The notes beneath the pieces are model-generated. The model searched no databases. It worked only from the letters and a program-made list of their open reading frames with translations, and was not told the origin of the DNA. From DALYLB01 sp964468345 (lineage in GTDB: Bacteria > Acidobacteriota > Blastocatellia > RBC074), in the NCBI GenBank assembly GCA_964468345.1, contig CAYXVZ010000004.1:1-64000 (forward strand): a stretch of DNA of 64,000 nt. The letters run 5' to 3'. The first letter of the stretch is position 1, and each line of letters opens with the position of its first letter. This document shows, one piece after another, positions 1 through 9,369 of the stretch. A program made the translations under genes and the position numbers.

Positions 1-362
1 GGCTGAACTGTATGACATTCAGCTCTATTGATTTCCTAAACCGAGAATTGCTGGTAAAGGAGTGACCAGGAACCTCGCTTTATTGATTTCATTGATCTTA
101 GCATTTAAGGGCCTCCATGGGAAAAGGATCTAATCCTGTTGGGGTGCAAGAGGCCGTGGGTTCGAATCCCGCCGTCCCGAATCTTCAAATCAATAAATTA
201 CGGTTGTCGATGAGGCGCCCGTTTAGCTTTGGGGATATATTCGACCGGTTTTGAATTCTGCAAAATATTTAGCCTTTGGACCGTCAGAGATCACGCGGGA
301 ATTATTTCAAGCTGAAAAAACTTTCCTCTTTGTACGGAAAGCTAAAAAATGGGGGCTGCCTA
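1..362. other. Non-coding left edge of window
   Basis: No reading frame here looks like a gene. The stretch holds the tRNA-like 3' fragment at 124-180 and AT-rich sequence with repeated ATTGATTTC words around 28 and 83. It lies downstream of the leftward mobilisation operon, so it may be close to an end of the mobile element, but no integrase gene is in the window. Confidence 0.5.
124..180 (+). other. tRNA 3'-end remnant, possible attachment site
   Basis: The segment ends with a canonical T-arm (five-base stem, TTCGAAT loop, matching stem) followed by seven acceptor bases and an A discriminator, like the 3' end of a tRNA. A GGAT..ATCC arm and a long variable-like region precede it, resembling the 3' half of a class II (Leu-like) tRNA. 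No matching 5' acceptor strand or D-arm is visible upstream, so this is not a complete tRNA. Integrative elements often recombine into tRNA 3' ends and carry such fragments, so an att site is plausible. A degenerate tRNA pseudogene is the alternative. Confidence 0.5.
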
Positions 363-626
363 TCACATTGTCGCCTTGCTACGCCCCGTCGCGCCGCCCT
401 CTTCAATCCACTTCAATAATTCCGCGCCGATAATTCTTGGCTGGTTGCCGATCGCTGTCGCCTTGAGTTTGCCATTGGCGTCTGCACGCCAGATTGTGAC
501 ATAGCTGCATTTACTCAGAGCCGCGGCTTCTTTGTATGTGTAGATCGCCGTTTGATGAATCGGAATGCTGGCAACCCGTTGAGGTTCCTTGGCTGAAATT
601 GATGGATCGTTATTATCCTGGGTCAT
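363..626 (-). CDS. Small helix-turn-helix (MerR/excisionase-like) protein
   Basis: An 87-residue protein. Its middle part (YTYKEAAALSKCSYVTIWRA) has the pattern of the small winged HTH domain of excisionases and MerR-like proteins: the KEAA helix, then the recognition helix, then a wing (GKLKATAIG) and the IGAELLKWIEE helix. GGAGGG sits eight bases before the ATG. It is the last gene of the leftward mobilisation operon, 18 bases after the preceding stop. A recombination directionality factor or a local regulator are both plausible; the exact role is unknown. Confidence 0.72.
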   Translation of the reverse strand: MTQDNNDPSISAKEPQRVASIPIHQTAIYTYKEAAALSKCSYVTIWRADANGKLKATAIGNQPRIIGAELLKWIEEGGATGRSKATM

Positions 627-644
627 GCTCGTTTCCCTCCATCC

Positions 645-2915
645 TTATCGTTCATGCTGAAGCTCTTCGCGCTCTCTTTCCTCGGACCATGGCGGGTTTA
701 CATCCGCAGGCAGCAGATCGCGCAAACTATCGAACTGCCATTTCAGGGGAGAACCTGAGAACGGCGATTGTTGAAAAATTGGCACTGGCTCAATGTGGCG
801 TCCCGCCCCCACAAGTTCGCTTCGCTGGACGCGTTTCAAATCCAGCTCGTGTCTTTGGGCGTCAAGTATTTCAAAACCCTGATAGATCTTTTCCCGCATT
901 TGCGCCGCGTAATGGTTCAGCGCGGCCAGTTTGCTCGCGTCTGATGGGCTGAGCGATTCGATCACTTCCCGGACAAATTCCTTCCGCTCGTTTTCGGAAC
1001 CGCGCATACTCTCTTCCTCTGGTTTTGTTCGTTTCACCGCAGTGACTTTATCCGCGATGAAATCATCGCGTGCGTTCTGTGCGATCCGCGCCCGGTCTTG
1101 GAAGTTTTCCTGGATATGAGAAATCGTTTCACTGATTCGCAAAGCCTCCGGTAGCGGATTTCGCTCAAACAATTCTTTGGGGAGCAAACGATCCCATGCG
1201 AGATTCCTCGCCTGCATGCGAATCTCGTCTCGCGTTTGCTGAGAAACCCGATCGCGCGCTTCAGTAATCGAAAGGTATTGCATCGCTCGATCCGAGTGCC
1301 CACTCTGACGAGCAACAACTTCGTTCAACAGCCGCCGCTCAATCTGTCCCATCGCCGCCAGGTACTCCTGAAATGAGCGACTTTCTTTCGGCGCTTGACC
1401 GGGGCCCCGCTCATTGTGGGCTCTTCGCTCATTTTCGATCTTTCCGTGATCCGGTTGGGCGAACAGCTTCTTTCTCTCTTGGCTCCGCTCAAACAGAAAT
1501 GTCCGTTCGTGCGGAGGAAGCTGTTGCTGCAAACGATGCAGGTTGATTGCCCCCGGCTTCTCCATTGTTTCATTGAGTATGCCCGCCTGAAAGTGCGCCA
1601 CGGCTTTGGGTGTTTGGCGCGAATCCAATTCATGCAGCGCGGATCGAAGCGCATCGGACGGCTCGATTCTGCCATCTCGCAAATGGGCAACACGGTCGAG
1701 CCGCTCTCTCCTCGACAACCCATAACTCAATCGCAATTCGCGCATTTCGACCGTATGATGATCGGGCGCGCGGCCATTAAAAAGCAGGGTTCGCTCGTGC
1801 AAAGTCAGCGGCAACACTTTTGGCGGCGGGTACGTCCCAGGCTCAGCAAAATGCTGCCTCATTTTTTCGCTGCGCTGTTCATTGACTCGCAAAATCTCCG
1901 CGGCGACGCGTCCGAGTTCTTCGAGCGAAGTTGTTTCAATAATTGCCGTACGCGCATCGCGAAAGAGCGGTGATGTATTGAGGGCGCGCGTTTCAGGATC
2001 ACGCAATCTCTGATTGACATAGCTCTTGAGAAAACCTGCAATGCCGATTCTCTCTTCCAGTTTCCGATTAGATAGTTGATTTGATTCGGACCCGAAAATT
2101 GTGTTTTCTATCGCGTGAGAAATTGCTTCGCGACTGATGCCGCCCTCAAGACGCCGGTCAATCTCCGGGAGGGTTCGACTGACAATTCGTTCCCTGGTTT
2201 GGAAATCAAGTCCCGCTGGAAAGCGAAGCGATTCGTCTCGCAGGTTCACCTTGCGGGCCACGATGTTCATGCGGTCCCGGGCGCTTTCAACTTCATGTGA
2301 ATCAGCCTCGCCATTTATTTCAGTGCTTCCCATCGTTTCGCGCTTTTCCATCTCACCCGCGAGGGGACGCATCTCGTTAAGCACATTCTTCATCCTTTTC
2401 TCGCGATCCTGCCGTGCGCCCCGTTCAATCTGATCGTAATAGTGTTTAAAGACCGTGATCTGCATCCGCACATCCGCAGTTTTGCCCGCGATTGTATGAG
2501 CGAGTGAATGAAATTCTCGCGCCTGCTCGACATTCGTGACTCGTTTTTGCGCGTAAGAAAGCGTGGTGATGAAAGGGACCTCGTGATCGTCGGCCAGTTC
2601 GTGCGCTTCGGCGGGAATTATCAGCACGTCGCCGTAAACCTTGGCCCCACGTTCGTATAAGTCGCGCATCATCCGGCTTTCCCTGCCCAACCAATCCGCA
2701 TGCTCGATTGGTGATCGATAGTCGGGATCATCCAGGCTCGACAATCTTAAGGCCACGCGCACATCGCGTGGATTCGGAGGTTCGTTCACTTCGCGCGCCG
2801 GGCCGCGCTCGATGATTTCGAGCAACAGATCACGACCACCAAGGGACGGGTTTCGCGCGGCCAATTCCATCAGCCGCAAATCCGAATTGTCTTGTGAACT
2901 GTTGCGCATCTTCAT
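645..2915 (-). CDS. Long charged protein of the mobilisation operon, function unknown
   Basis: A 756-residue, highly charged protein rich in Arg and Glu with several predicted helical stretches and no membrane segment or signal peptide. I recognise no catalytic motif. Its start overlaps the relaxase stop by four bases (ATGA), so the two are translationally coupled. Long helical partners of relaxases are common in mobile elements, so a role in relaxosome assembly or DNA processing is reasonable but inferred. A second ATG two codons later is an equally good start. Confidence 0.75.
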   Translation of the reverse strand: MKMRNSSQDNSDLRLMELAARNPSLGGRDLLLEIIERGPAREVNEPPNPRDVRVALRLSSLDDPDYRSPIEHADWLGRESRMMRDLYERGAKVYGDVLIIPAEAHELADDHEVPFITTLSYAQKRVTNVEQAREFHSLAHTIAGKTADVRMQITVFKHYYDQIERGARQDREKRMKNVLNEMRPLAGEMEKRETMGSTEINGEADSHEVESARDRMNIVARKVNLRDESLRFPAGLDFQTRERIVSRTLPEIDRRLEGGISREAISHAIENTIFGSESNQLSNRKLEERIGIAGFLKSYVNQRLRDPETRALNTSPLFRDARTAIIETTSLEELGRVAAEILRVNEQRSEKMRQHFAEPGTYPPPKVLPLTLHERTLLFNGRAPDHHTVEMRELRLSYGLSRRERLDRVAHLRDGRIEPSDALRSALHELDSRQTPKAVAHFQAGILNETMEKPGAINLHRLQQQLPPHERTFLFERSQERKKLFAQPDHGKIENERRAHNERGPGQAPKESRSFQEYLAAMGQIERRLLNEVVARQSGHSDRAMQYLSITEARDRVSQQTRDEIRMQARNLAWDRLLPKELFERNPLPEALRISETISHIQENFQDRARIAQNARDDFIADKVTAVKRTKPEEESMRGSENERKEFVREVIESLSPSDASKLAALNHYAAQMREKIYQGFEILDAQRHELDLKRVQRSELVGAGRHIEPVPIFQQSPFSGSPLKWQFDSLRDLLPADVNPPWSEEREREELQHER

Positions 2916-5338
2916 CGTTCAAAACTCGTCGATGCTTTTGAATCGTCATGCTCCCAAGCTTGCGCCTGTTGATGTTGAACGTCCCGATGAAGTTCGAATC
3001 CGCCGGAATCAAAAATGCTAGCGGCCTCCCGCTCATCGAGAACGATTATTTGATGGGCCTTTTCTCGGTTCGTCTTTTTTTCACGCATCGCGGAATCAGT
3101 GCGAGGGTTCGTAATTGCTTCGCGGTAAAGCTGTTCGTAATGCTCCCGTAAGGCCGGATCGTTTTCTTTCATTGCCTGCCGTTCCAATTGCCCAATTTCC
3201 CGTGCGGTGAATTGCGGTCGTGGAGGCGTTTTGTTCGGATGTAAACGTGAAAACTCCTGTTGCCGCTCACGTGCATCCGCCTGCAGGATGGCGTGGTTCG
3301 CCGTGGCATTCTCCAATCGTTGTTGCAGCCGCTTGTCATGCTCTACAACAGCGTCGACTACCAGGCGATACCGCTCGCTTCGTTCAATCAAGGGGTGAAA
3401 GATCTGCTCCAGCGGCGTACGCGGCTGTAGGTCGGCAAGTTTTCCCAACTTTATATTCTGTGCGTCGACTTCGTTCACGATCACCGTCGTTTGATCGCGT
3501 TGATTGGTGAATCGTTGCAGCGCTATCGTTGCCTCTCGCACAGCAATGCCGGCCATTACCTCACGAGCCATTGAACGGCTAACCCGGTCAGCAAACATGA
3601 AGCCCGTTCCGAATAGCCGCGCGTCATGTTCTCGTTCCAGCTTGCTCACCTCGCGGTGGAACTGCGGATCGCGCCGCCGGTCGGCGTGCGCGGCGAGCTC
3701 TTTTATTTCCTGCTCAATAAAAACCGCGTCTGGAATCTCGATGCCATTCCGCTCGTACACAGCGGCTTCACGATGAAAGGCGGAATTCAATGCCCCAACC
3801 ATTTCTTCCTTGGCGGCAATCCGGGACGAAAGCCGCTCTCGTTCTGCCGCAATCTCATGCAGCACCTGTTTACGCTGTTCTCTCAGCTCGGTTGCGCGGC
3901 CAGCGGCCGCTGCTCGCCGCGCGTCGTCCCAATGAAGCTTTCGCTCGCCGATGAATTTCGCCTGATCGGATTGCCAAGCCAGTTCGCGATCGACTTCGGC
4001 GAGCGAAACTTCGATTTGGCCGCCATTCCTTTCATTTTGGCCACCGATTACCCAACGGCGAAGGTGCTTCATCTCTTCAAATCCGCGCAATGCCTCCCGC
4101 TCGACAAGCAATGCCGATTGGTTGACAAAGAGCTGCGCACGCAATCGTCCGATCTCTCCATCGCTGCGGGTAGGACGTCCTTGTTCCATCGCCAATTGCC
4201 GGCGAATTGCTTCCAGATTTCGGAAGCGCGCTGGGTTGCCCGTCACGACGGCCCGATTTTGCAAACGATTCAGTTCCTCGCGTGTCAGTTCCGGCGTGGG
4301 CTTTTCCATCCCTGAGTTTTGATACTCGACCTCAATCTCAGCCGCCCGTTGAAGAAGCGGGTGGTATGCGCGCACCGCCTTTAACCATTTCGCCTCCATC
4401 CAGTCAAGCTCGGCGCGGCGCAATTCGCGAATCTCCCGGATTGCGGGTTGGTATCGCGCCATTTCTTCCGAGAACACTTCCTTTTGCATTTTCCTTCGCA
4501 CATTGGGGAACCATCCTGGGGACAATCTGGTCATTGACTGATGGGCTCTTACCCCTGCCTTTAATCGCAAATCGTGCTCAGAAAGCCATCGGCCGTGCCC
4601 CTGCCCATCAACAAGTTTGTAACGTCGCTGATCGCCGAGTTCGATAGCGGCGTTGCGCACTTCACTCAATCTGTCCGCGGCGTCTTCTGCCATCATCGCG
4701 CGTCCCAGAATCTGTCGGTCCTCCCGCAATTTCTGTTCAGTTCTCTCCTGCCCCACCTTCACCAGTTCGATATATCGTTCCATGTGTCTTTCGAACGCCA
4801 GACTCAGCACGCCAGGATGATTGACACGCTCTCCATTCGATCCACTAGACCAACTGAAACGCAGATCTCTTTGGAAGGCGGTCAATTGTTTTATGCGCCC
4901 CGATGCACGATCCACATAGCTGCGGTGAATCAGTAGATGGATGTGGGGGTTGTCCGTGTTCCGGTGAATACCTGCCACCCATCGAAATCCGTCGGTGTTG
5001 AAATGGTCAGCGACATCATTCATGGCATTTCGCATTGTTTCCCGGACCGCTGACATGCGCGACGCTTCGTCATTTCCAAGTCGATTGAAGTCCTGTTCCT
5101 TCTCTAAACTAACTACGACATGCAACACTTCATTTGCTTTTGGCTGCTCACCATTACCGAGAAATCGATTGGCCAGTGCAGCACTCATTTTTTCTTCCGT
5201 CGCCGAGAAAAGTTTGCGCGGCTCCGAGCCTTCGCGTTTCTCGTCACGATCACGAAATGAAACGTACCGCGCCGCCGAACTGGGTCCGGTCCCGCCATAT
5301 CCCCTTTTGATTATGGATAGGATCTTCATCGTTTCCAT
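2912..5338 (-). CDS. Relaxase (MOBP-like conjugative nickase)
   Basis: An 808-residue protein whose first 200 residues form a relaxase domain. An early Tyr in AARYVSFRD is a candidate nicking residue. The metal-binding histidine motif appears as HRNTDNPHIHLLIHR near residue 125. The remainder is a long charged helical region. The enzyme nicks oriT and stays bound to the transferred strand. It lies 21 bases after the accessory DNA-binding gene and overlaps the next gene by four bases. The start could also be three codons downstream (MKILS); neither start has a strong ribosome site. The family is confident; the exact MOB subgroup is not. Confidence 0.88.
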   Translation of the reverse strand: METMKILSIIKRGYGGTGPSSAARYVSFRDRDEKREGSEPRKLFSATEEKMSAALANRFLGNGEQPKANEVLHVVVSLEKEQDFNRLGNDEASRMSAVRETMRNAMNDVADHFNTDGFRWVAGIHRNTDNPHIHLLIHRSYVDRASGRIKQLTAFQRDLRFSWSSGSNGERVNHPGVLSLAFERHMERYIELVKVGQERTEQKLREDRQILGRAMMAEDAADRLSEVRNAAIELGDQRRYKLVDGQGHGRWLSEHDLRLKAGVRAHQSMTRLSPGWFPNVRRKMQKEVFSEEMARYQPAIREIRELRRAELDWMEAKWLKAVRAYHPLLQRAAEIEVEYQNSGMEKPTPELTREELNRLQNRAVVTGNPARFRNLEAIRRQLAMEQGRPTRSDGEIGRLRAQLFVNQSALLVEREALRGFEEMKHLRRWVIGGQNERNGGQIEVSLAEVDRELAWQSDQAKFIGERKLHWDDARRAAAAGRATELREQRKQVLHEIAAERERLSSRIAAKEEMVGALNSAFHREAAVYERNGIEIPDAVFIEQEIKELAAHADRRRDPQFHREVSKLEREHDARLFGTGFMFADRVSRSMAREVMAGIAVREATIALQRFTNQRDQTTVIVNEVDAQNIKLGKLADLQPRTPLEQIFHPLIERSERYRLVVDAVVEHDKRLQQRLENATANHAILQADARERQQEFSRLHPNKTPPRPQFTAREIGQLERQAMKENDPALREHYEQLYREAITNPRTDSAMREKKTNREKAHQIIVLDEREAASIFDSGGFELHRDVQHQQAQAWEHDDSKASTSFER

Positions 5339-5359
5339 TTACGTTCTTTCTCAATGGCC

Positions 5360-5908
5360 CTATAAATTTTCCAGCGGTGCGGATACGCGGTCGCCACCGA
5401 TGATTCGTTTCACAAACGCCTGCGATTGTCGCACTGCGGTCTCTTCGTAATTGAGAAGGTGTTTCTTGATTTCTTCGGGCCCGAGATTATCTTTCTCCAT
5501 TCCAATTCTCATCAAAGTTTTGATCGCGTTCTCAGTCACAATGATTCTTTGCAGAAGCTGTGCCACTGAACTGGCAAGTAACTCGGTGATATTCGCCGCA
5601 CTAGAACGCGATTCCACCGAAGACTGCTCCATCAACTGATGCAATTCGGAGATGGCGCCTGTCACTGGCGTGACCCCTTCCGCAACTGCCTCCAGGTGAA
5701 TTTTTCTGACGTACTCTTCGCCTTCGTCCCGCCCGATCGCACGTAAACGGCGTATTCTCAAAGCTTCGTGAACCAACTCGCGAATGACATAGCTGCTCGA
5801 TTGATTCTCAGCCCGAGCGAGCGCGGCAATTTCACGCAAATCGTCTACGAAAAGTTTGCTCGTGCTCGGCGATGAAGCCACAAGGCGCGCGCGTTTTTTG
5901 ATAGGCAT
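5360..5908 (-). CDS. MobC-like relaxosome accessory protein
   Basis: A 182-residue protein placed just before the relaxase in the same operon. The N-terminal part has a basic segment and a pattern (VDDLREIAALARAENQSSSYVIRELVHEAL) typical of ribbon-helix-helix DNA-binding proteins. The C-terminal half is helical. AGGAG lies at good spacing before the chosen ATG; the longer frame starting at 5968 lacks such a site. Proteins of this kind bind oriT, help the relaxase nick, and often repress their own operon. An 8-bp inverted repeat lies directly upstream at 5926-5953. The function is inferred from context and fold pattern. Confidence 0.72.
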   Translation of the reverse strand: MPIKKRARLVASSPSTSKLFVDDLREIAALARAENQSSSYVIRELVHEALRIRRLRAIGRDEGEEYVRKIHLEAVAEGVTPVTGAISELHQLMEQSSVESRSSAANITELLASSVAQLLQRIIVTENAIKTLMRIGMEKDNLGPEEIKKHLLNYEETAVRQSQAFVKRIIGGDRVSAPLENL

Positions 5909-6524
5909 CGGTAATCTCCTTTCTGGTGTCGCCGCATGTGGCGGAGGCGACACTGGAATCGCAATCAACGTGCCGCGCGAAGACCTGCATCCTGAAGCCT
6001 TGCATCAGTTGCCTTGGAAGAGTCGTGGCTCAGGCCGAGCAGGTATACCTGAAAAACCTCGTATCCCAATGGAAGGCCGAATTTTGCTGGATTTGGTAGA
6101 CCAACCTGTGTGCCCCGCCTGTATGAGTAATAAAAGGATCGGGTTTACCGATTCTCACCCGCGCGGTGTTGGAGTATTGCTGGCCGATTTCGAGGTGGTA
6201 TTGGTGAAATGTAGTTCGCGGTTGGGCCGAATGTGGTGAAATGCTGAGTATGTGTTGTCGCGAAGATTTCTTTTCGATAACTGGACCGTTTTCCAGCAGG
6301 CGCTTTAGCCGCAAAACGATCTGCATTGCAATCGTGTTCAAGGCAAACCGACATCATGATTCGTTGGACAATATGATTCTCAATGCAGAAAGAAAGCAGA
6401 TCGTCCAAAGCGATTAATGCTGAGCGAAATGCCACAGATGATGGGGAGCATGGAATGACTGTTGCACAGGCCATCTATGCCGAATGGCTTTCACGAAAAT
6501 CTCGAATCACTGGAGAAAACACAT
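5909..6524. other. Intergenic region between divergent genes, oriT candidate
   Basis: This 616-base gap separates the leftward mobilisation operon from a rightward gene. It contains the inverted repeat 5926-5953 and a CATCCTG word at 5988-5994, which resembles the YATCCTG nic core known from IncP-type origins. Open frames in it lack ribosome sites and recognisable products. An oriT is expected beside a relaxase operon, so this is the best place for it, but the site itself is not demonstrated. Confidence 0.4.
5926..5953. repeat. 8-bp inverted repeat upstream of the MobC-like gene
   Basis: GTGTCGCC at 5926-5933 and GGCGACAC at 5946-5953 are perfect complements separated by 12 bases. The repeat ends about ten bases from the AGGAG site of the leftward gene. 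It could be an operator for autoregulation, an oriT-associated repeat, or a leader hairpin. Confidence 0.6.
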
Positions 6525-6881
6525 ATGCAGAAGAACAGCCGAAGAGAAGCCGCAAATGGAATCACGCCGTTGATCTCGTTTGATGAAGTCACCGCCGAAA
6601 AGGAGTCATTCAAGTTAAGTTGGACTGTGCTCGCCAACATTCGCGAATATGTCGCCTATGTTCGAGATGTGACTGGCAGGGACACGACAGCAGATGAAGT
6701 CGTTGACAAGGCATTGCAGCGCCTGTTTGATGCGGACAAAGGATTTCGTCATTGGCTGCAAAAAAAGAATGGCGCGAACCGGAATCGGATCAAACCCGCC
6801 AGAACGCAGAAAGATGAAAAACCAGTTTCGGATGGAAAAGCACAGGCCTCGGTTGAACCGCCACACAAAACTCAAGGTTGA
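6525..6881 (+). CDS. Small DUF2274-like protein
   Basis: A 118-residue protein. Residues 25-85 (KLSWTVLANIREYVAYVR..., then DEVVDKALQRLFDADKGFRHWL) resemble DUF2274, a family often found beside Trb-type conjugation genes, and have the general pattern of a ribbon-helix-helix protein. The tail is basic and disordered. GGAG lies nine bases before the chosen ATG; an in-frame ATG 21 codons upstream lacks this. The family assignment is from memory of its pattern and is tentative. Confidence 0.65.
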   Translation: MQKNSRREAANGITPLISFDEVTAEKESFKLSWTVLANIREYVAYVRDVTGRDTTADEVVDKALQRLFDADKGFRHWLQKKNGANRNRIKPARTQKDEKPVSDGKAQASVEPPHKTQG

Positions 6882-6898
6882 GTCCGACCCAAGTTAAT

Positions 6899-6921
6899 GC
6901 CTCCGTCACATTGACGGAGGC
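6899..6921. terminator. Terminator-like hairpin between convergent genes
   Basis: A perfect 10-bp stem, GCCTCCGTCA at 6899-6908 and TGACGGAGGC at 6912-6921, with a three-base loop. It sits between two convergent genes and can act in both directions. The following bases (AAGCTCTTTG) are only weakly U-rich, so termination is inferred from structure and position. Confidence 0.65.
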
Positions 6922-6942
6922 AAGCTCTTTGACAATTCATTT

Positions 6943-8355
6943 TTATGCGGCGATTGCATTAATTTGCGCCGGGCGATTCTTGAGGGCTGTCCATATTTTT
7001 TCCGCCTCTTGCGAGGGCAATTGATGAATCACATGGTTCGGCTGATTCTCTCCGTACATGGCCCAGCGGAGGAACCGGAGTTTGCCGTCGCTCGCCATGG
7101 CGATTTCCTCCAGAAGTAATGCGGCCGTTTTTGAAACCGGCGCCGATTGCAATCGTTCCCGCTGCAACTGCGCCGCCGTCGCGAGTGCCGTGAAATGTTT
7201 GAGCGGCAAGACTCCGGAAAGCCGCTTTTCGTACGCGCGTTTCATCGTTTCTCGAATCTGTTTGGTATCGGAGGCGCCGCGGACGGCTTTGTGAAATGTA
7301 CGGTAGCTTTTGTTCGTCCGCAGCGCTGTCAGGTGAAAATCGGACTGGCAATCGGCGAGAATCGTTTCCAGGATTTCGCGTGCAAGCTCTTGAAATTCGC
7401 GGTTGGCGTGCGAATAGAAGCGTTCACCGGTTTCAGTTTTGCCCTTGACTGGAAATATCACATCGAGTTCAGCATTGATATCATCCCAAATCGCTTCGAT
7501 CAGGATGCCATTTGCATAAGCGCGACGTAGATCCCCGGCCAGATGACGCGAACGTTCCGGTAGATCATCCTCGATGTATTCAGGATCAAGCCGACCACAC
7601 GCTGTCGTCCGTTCGTAGCCCGACATCACGAGGATCGCGCCGTTCTCATCGTACTGATCCATCGCCTCCAGTACTTCGAATGCCACGTCGAGTTCCTCGA
7701 CAGTCGCGCCGTCTTCTTCCAAGTTATTGACCCAATCAGTGAAATCGTCCCGTGCGACTTTCGAAACTCGCCGCGCATTTCTGGTTAGACGCTCGATGGC
7801 CTCAACCTCTTCATCAAACAATGACCGTCGAAGTTCGTTCCGCCTCTCCCGTCGATCGGACCTGACTGCATTCGAATCGCAAGGACCGAAGGCAACTCCG
7901 AAGTCAACGACATTCTCTTCAAGGACTACGCCCTCGGGATGGTTGAGCTGATCGAGTTGCATCGCTAGCAGCGCCATCTCTTTCAGAACGCCCCCGGCGC
8001 CGCGCACAGCGATCTCGCGAAAATAGTGCGAAGCCGCAGCCTGGCGCGAGCGCGCATCGCCGCCGTCACAGATCGTATTCAGGCAGCGGCTAAACTCCGC
8101 GGCATCCACTGGATTGCCCAGTTTTTTCAGCGCATAGAATAGCGAACCGATGCGCGCTTCTTCATCCTGCTGCGCAACCGGCATGGCATCGCCTTCGACT
8201 TTGAAGATCACATCCCCGGCGACATTGAAATGCTCGAAATCGATCCGCGCGAGTTGGCCTAGTGTGGAAATATGAACGAACAATCCGTCTTTCGGTGAAG
8301 CGGAGTTCTCCGGGATAAAGATTGAACGGTTGGAACGGGATATCGCAGTTTGCAT
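6943..8355 (-). CDS. Hypothetical cargo protein, 470 residues
   Basis: A soluble, acidic, mostly helical protein of 470 residues that I do not recognise. There is no signal peptide, membrane segment or clear catalytic motif. The chosen ATG has AGGAG at good spacing; the longer frame starting at 8418 does not. It stands alone, leftward, and converges on the DUF2274-like gene with a hairpin between. Related large element-borne proteins exist in conjugative elements, but no function can be assigned. Confidence 0.65.
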   Translation of the reverse strand: MQTAISRSNRSIFIPENSASPKDGLFVHISTLGQLARIDFEHFNVAGDVIFKVEGDAMPVAQQDEEARIGSLFYALKKLGNPVDAAEFSRCLNTICDGGDARSRQAAASHYFREIAVRGAGGVLKEMALLAMQLDQLNHPEGVVLEENVVDFGVAFGPCDSNAVRSDRRERRNELRRSLFDEEVEAIERLTRNARRVSKVARDDFTDWVNNLEEDGATVEELDVAFEVLEAMDQYDENGAILVMSGYERTTACGRLDPEYIEDDLPERSRHLAGDLRRAYANGILIEAIWDDINAELDVIFPVKGKTETGERFYSHANREFQELAREILETILADCQSDFHLTALRTNKSYRTFHKAVRGASDTKQIRETMKRAYEKRLSGVLPLKHFTALATAAQLQRERLQSAPVSKTAALLLEEIAMASDGKLRFLRWAMYGENQPNHVIHQLPSQEAEKIWTALKNRPAQINAIAA

Positions 8356-8522
8356 ATGGTTCTCCTGTAGGTTTGGTTCGGTTGTGAAAACACCTCGGTC
8401 TCGGCAGACCGAAGACAATCACCACTTACCAACCACCAGTACCTGCGGATTTATGCCGGAGAACCTTCAGGAGAAAGGAGAGGCCGATGTGGAATGCGTG
8501 GCATCGTCATCCATAGTGATTC

Positions 8523-8564
8523 GCTCCAGGCAGCGAAGAATATCTTCTCCGCAAAACCTGGAGC
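8523..8564 (-). terminator. Nested hairpin downstream of the PH-domain gene
   Basis: GCTCCAGG at 8523-8530 pairs with CCTGGAGC at 8557-8564, and an inner GAAGA/TCTTC hairpin lies between. It follows the stop of the leftward gene ending at 8608 by about 44 bases. It has no clear U-tract, so it could end transcription or protect the 3' end. Confidence 0.35.
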
Positions 8565-8607
8565 ATCTAGCGGTGAATCGGAAATGTAAGTTTGCTGTTG
8601 ATGCGGG

Positions 8608-9111
8608 TTAGCGATCGTCGCGGTAGTACGGATGTTTTCGCTTGGATTGTTGCTGTACCCGTTTCCAGATCGTCTCTTTCGCCTCTTCGGGGTGATCCAG
8701 ATCATTCAGCACGAGGATGGTATGGCCAGTGGTATAGAGAATGACGTCACCAACGCGGAAGAGCCGCTGCACGGGTTCCTGCGTTACTTCGATCGTTTTG
8801 ATGGAATTGAGCCTCACAGCCTTCGTCGTTTTCATCAACAATCCCAACCGCGCGCAGACGTCTGTGTCCGTGATGGAATATGTTGTGGACCGCAGCAGCA
8901 AATGCCAGTACGCAAACACAGCAGCAAGCCCCAGCCCAACAACGATGCCGGCCCATGGCACCCAATAGTCCACTGCAATGATGCTCGACTTTGTCACATA
9001 CAAAAACAAGGAACCGAGCGCCGAACCGATAATGAGGAAAACCCAGATCGCATGGTAGACTATCATCGAACCAGTTCGCGGCCGTTCTGTAAGTACTTTG
9101 ACTTCATTCAT
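8608..9111 (-). CDS. Bacterial PH-domain membrane protein (YdbS/bPH2-like)
   Basis: A 167-residue protein with two membrane segments (about residues 18-40 and 48-68), followed by a domain starting LRSTTYSITDTDVCARLGLL with the conserved pattern of the bacterial pleckstrin-homology (bPH2) family, including a conserved RLNSIKTIEVTQ stretch. GGAGG lies five bases before the ATG; the frame can also start at a GTG one codon upstream. It follows the 77-residue gene by 24 bases in the same direction. Members of this family are membrane proteins of unclear role. Confidence 0.8.
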   Translation of the reverse strand: MNEVKVLTERPRTGSMIVYHAIWVFLIIGSALGSLFLYVTKSSIIAVDYWVPWAGIVVGLGLAAVFAYWHLLLRSTTYSITDTDVCARLGLLMKTTKAVRLNSIKTIEVTQEPVQRLFRVGDVILYTTGHTILVLNDLDHPEEAKETIWKRVQQQSKRKHPYYRDDR

Positions 9112-9135
9112 CACGTCCTCCGCAATTCAGGTGCT

Positions 9136-9369
9136 TCAGAACCCAGGCCAGCCCGGCGGGTCATTCGTTGGCGCTTCCTTGCCATCCGCTTCGATTGTCT
9201 TCCAAAGCTCGTCGAGTTCCTCCGCAAATTCGCGGTCGAGTCGTTCGCGCTCTGCGTGTTCCCGCTCCAGGAATTGTTCGTGCCGCAGACAGGCCAAATC
9301 CTCCTCGGCATCGGTCAAGCGCCCGATTTCGACCTCAGTGAAATCGGCTTCGTAATCTTCTTCAATCAT
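9136..9369 (-). CDS. Small acidic hypothetical protein
   Basis: A 77-residue, highly acidic, helical protein (starting MIEEDYEADF). AGGAGG lies just before the chosen ATG, which rules against the longer frame starting at 9447. It is the first gene of a two-gene leftward unit with the PH-domain membrane protein. No domain is recognised; the charged helix could mediate a protein contact. Confidence 0.6.
   Translation of the reverse strand: MIEEDYEADFTEVEIGRLTDAEEDLACLRHEQFLEREHAERERLDREFAEELDELWKTIEADGKEAPTNDPPGWPGF

Noticed and set aside
251..433. 60-codon open frame near the left edge
   Set aside because: No ribosome site and it overlaps the HTH gene end; composition does not look coding.
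6383..6583. 66-codon open frame overlapping the DUF2274-like gene
   Set aside because: No ribosome site, overlaps a better gene in another frame and shows no family pattern.
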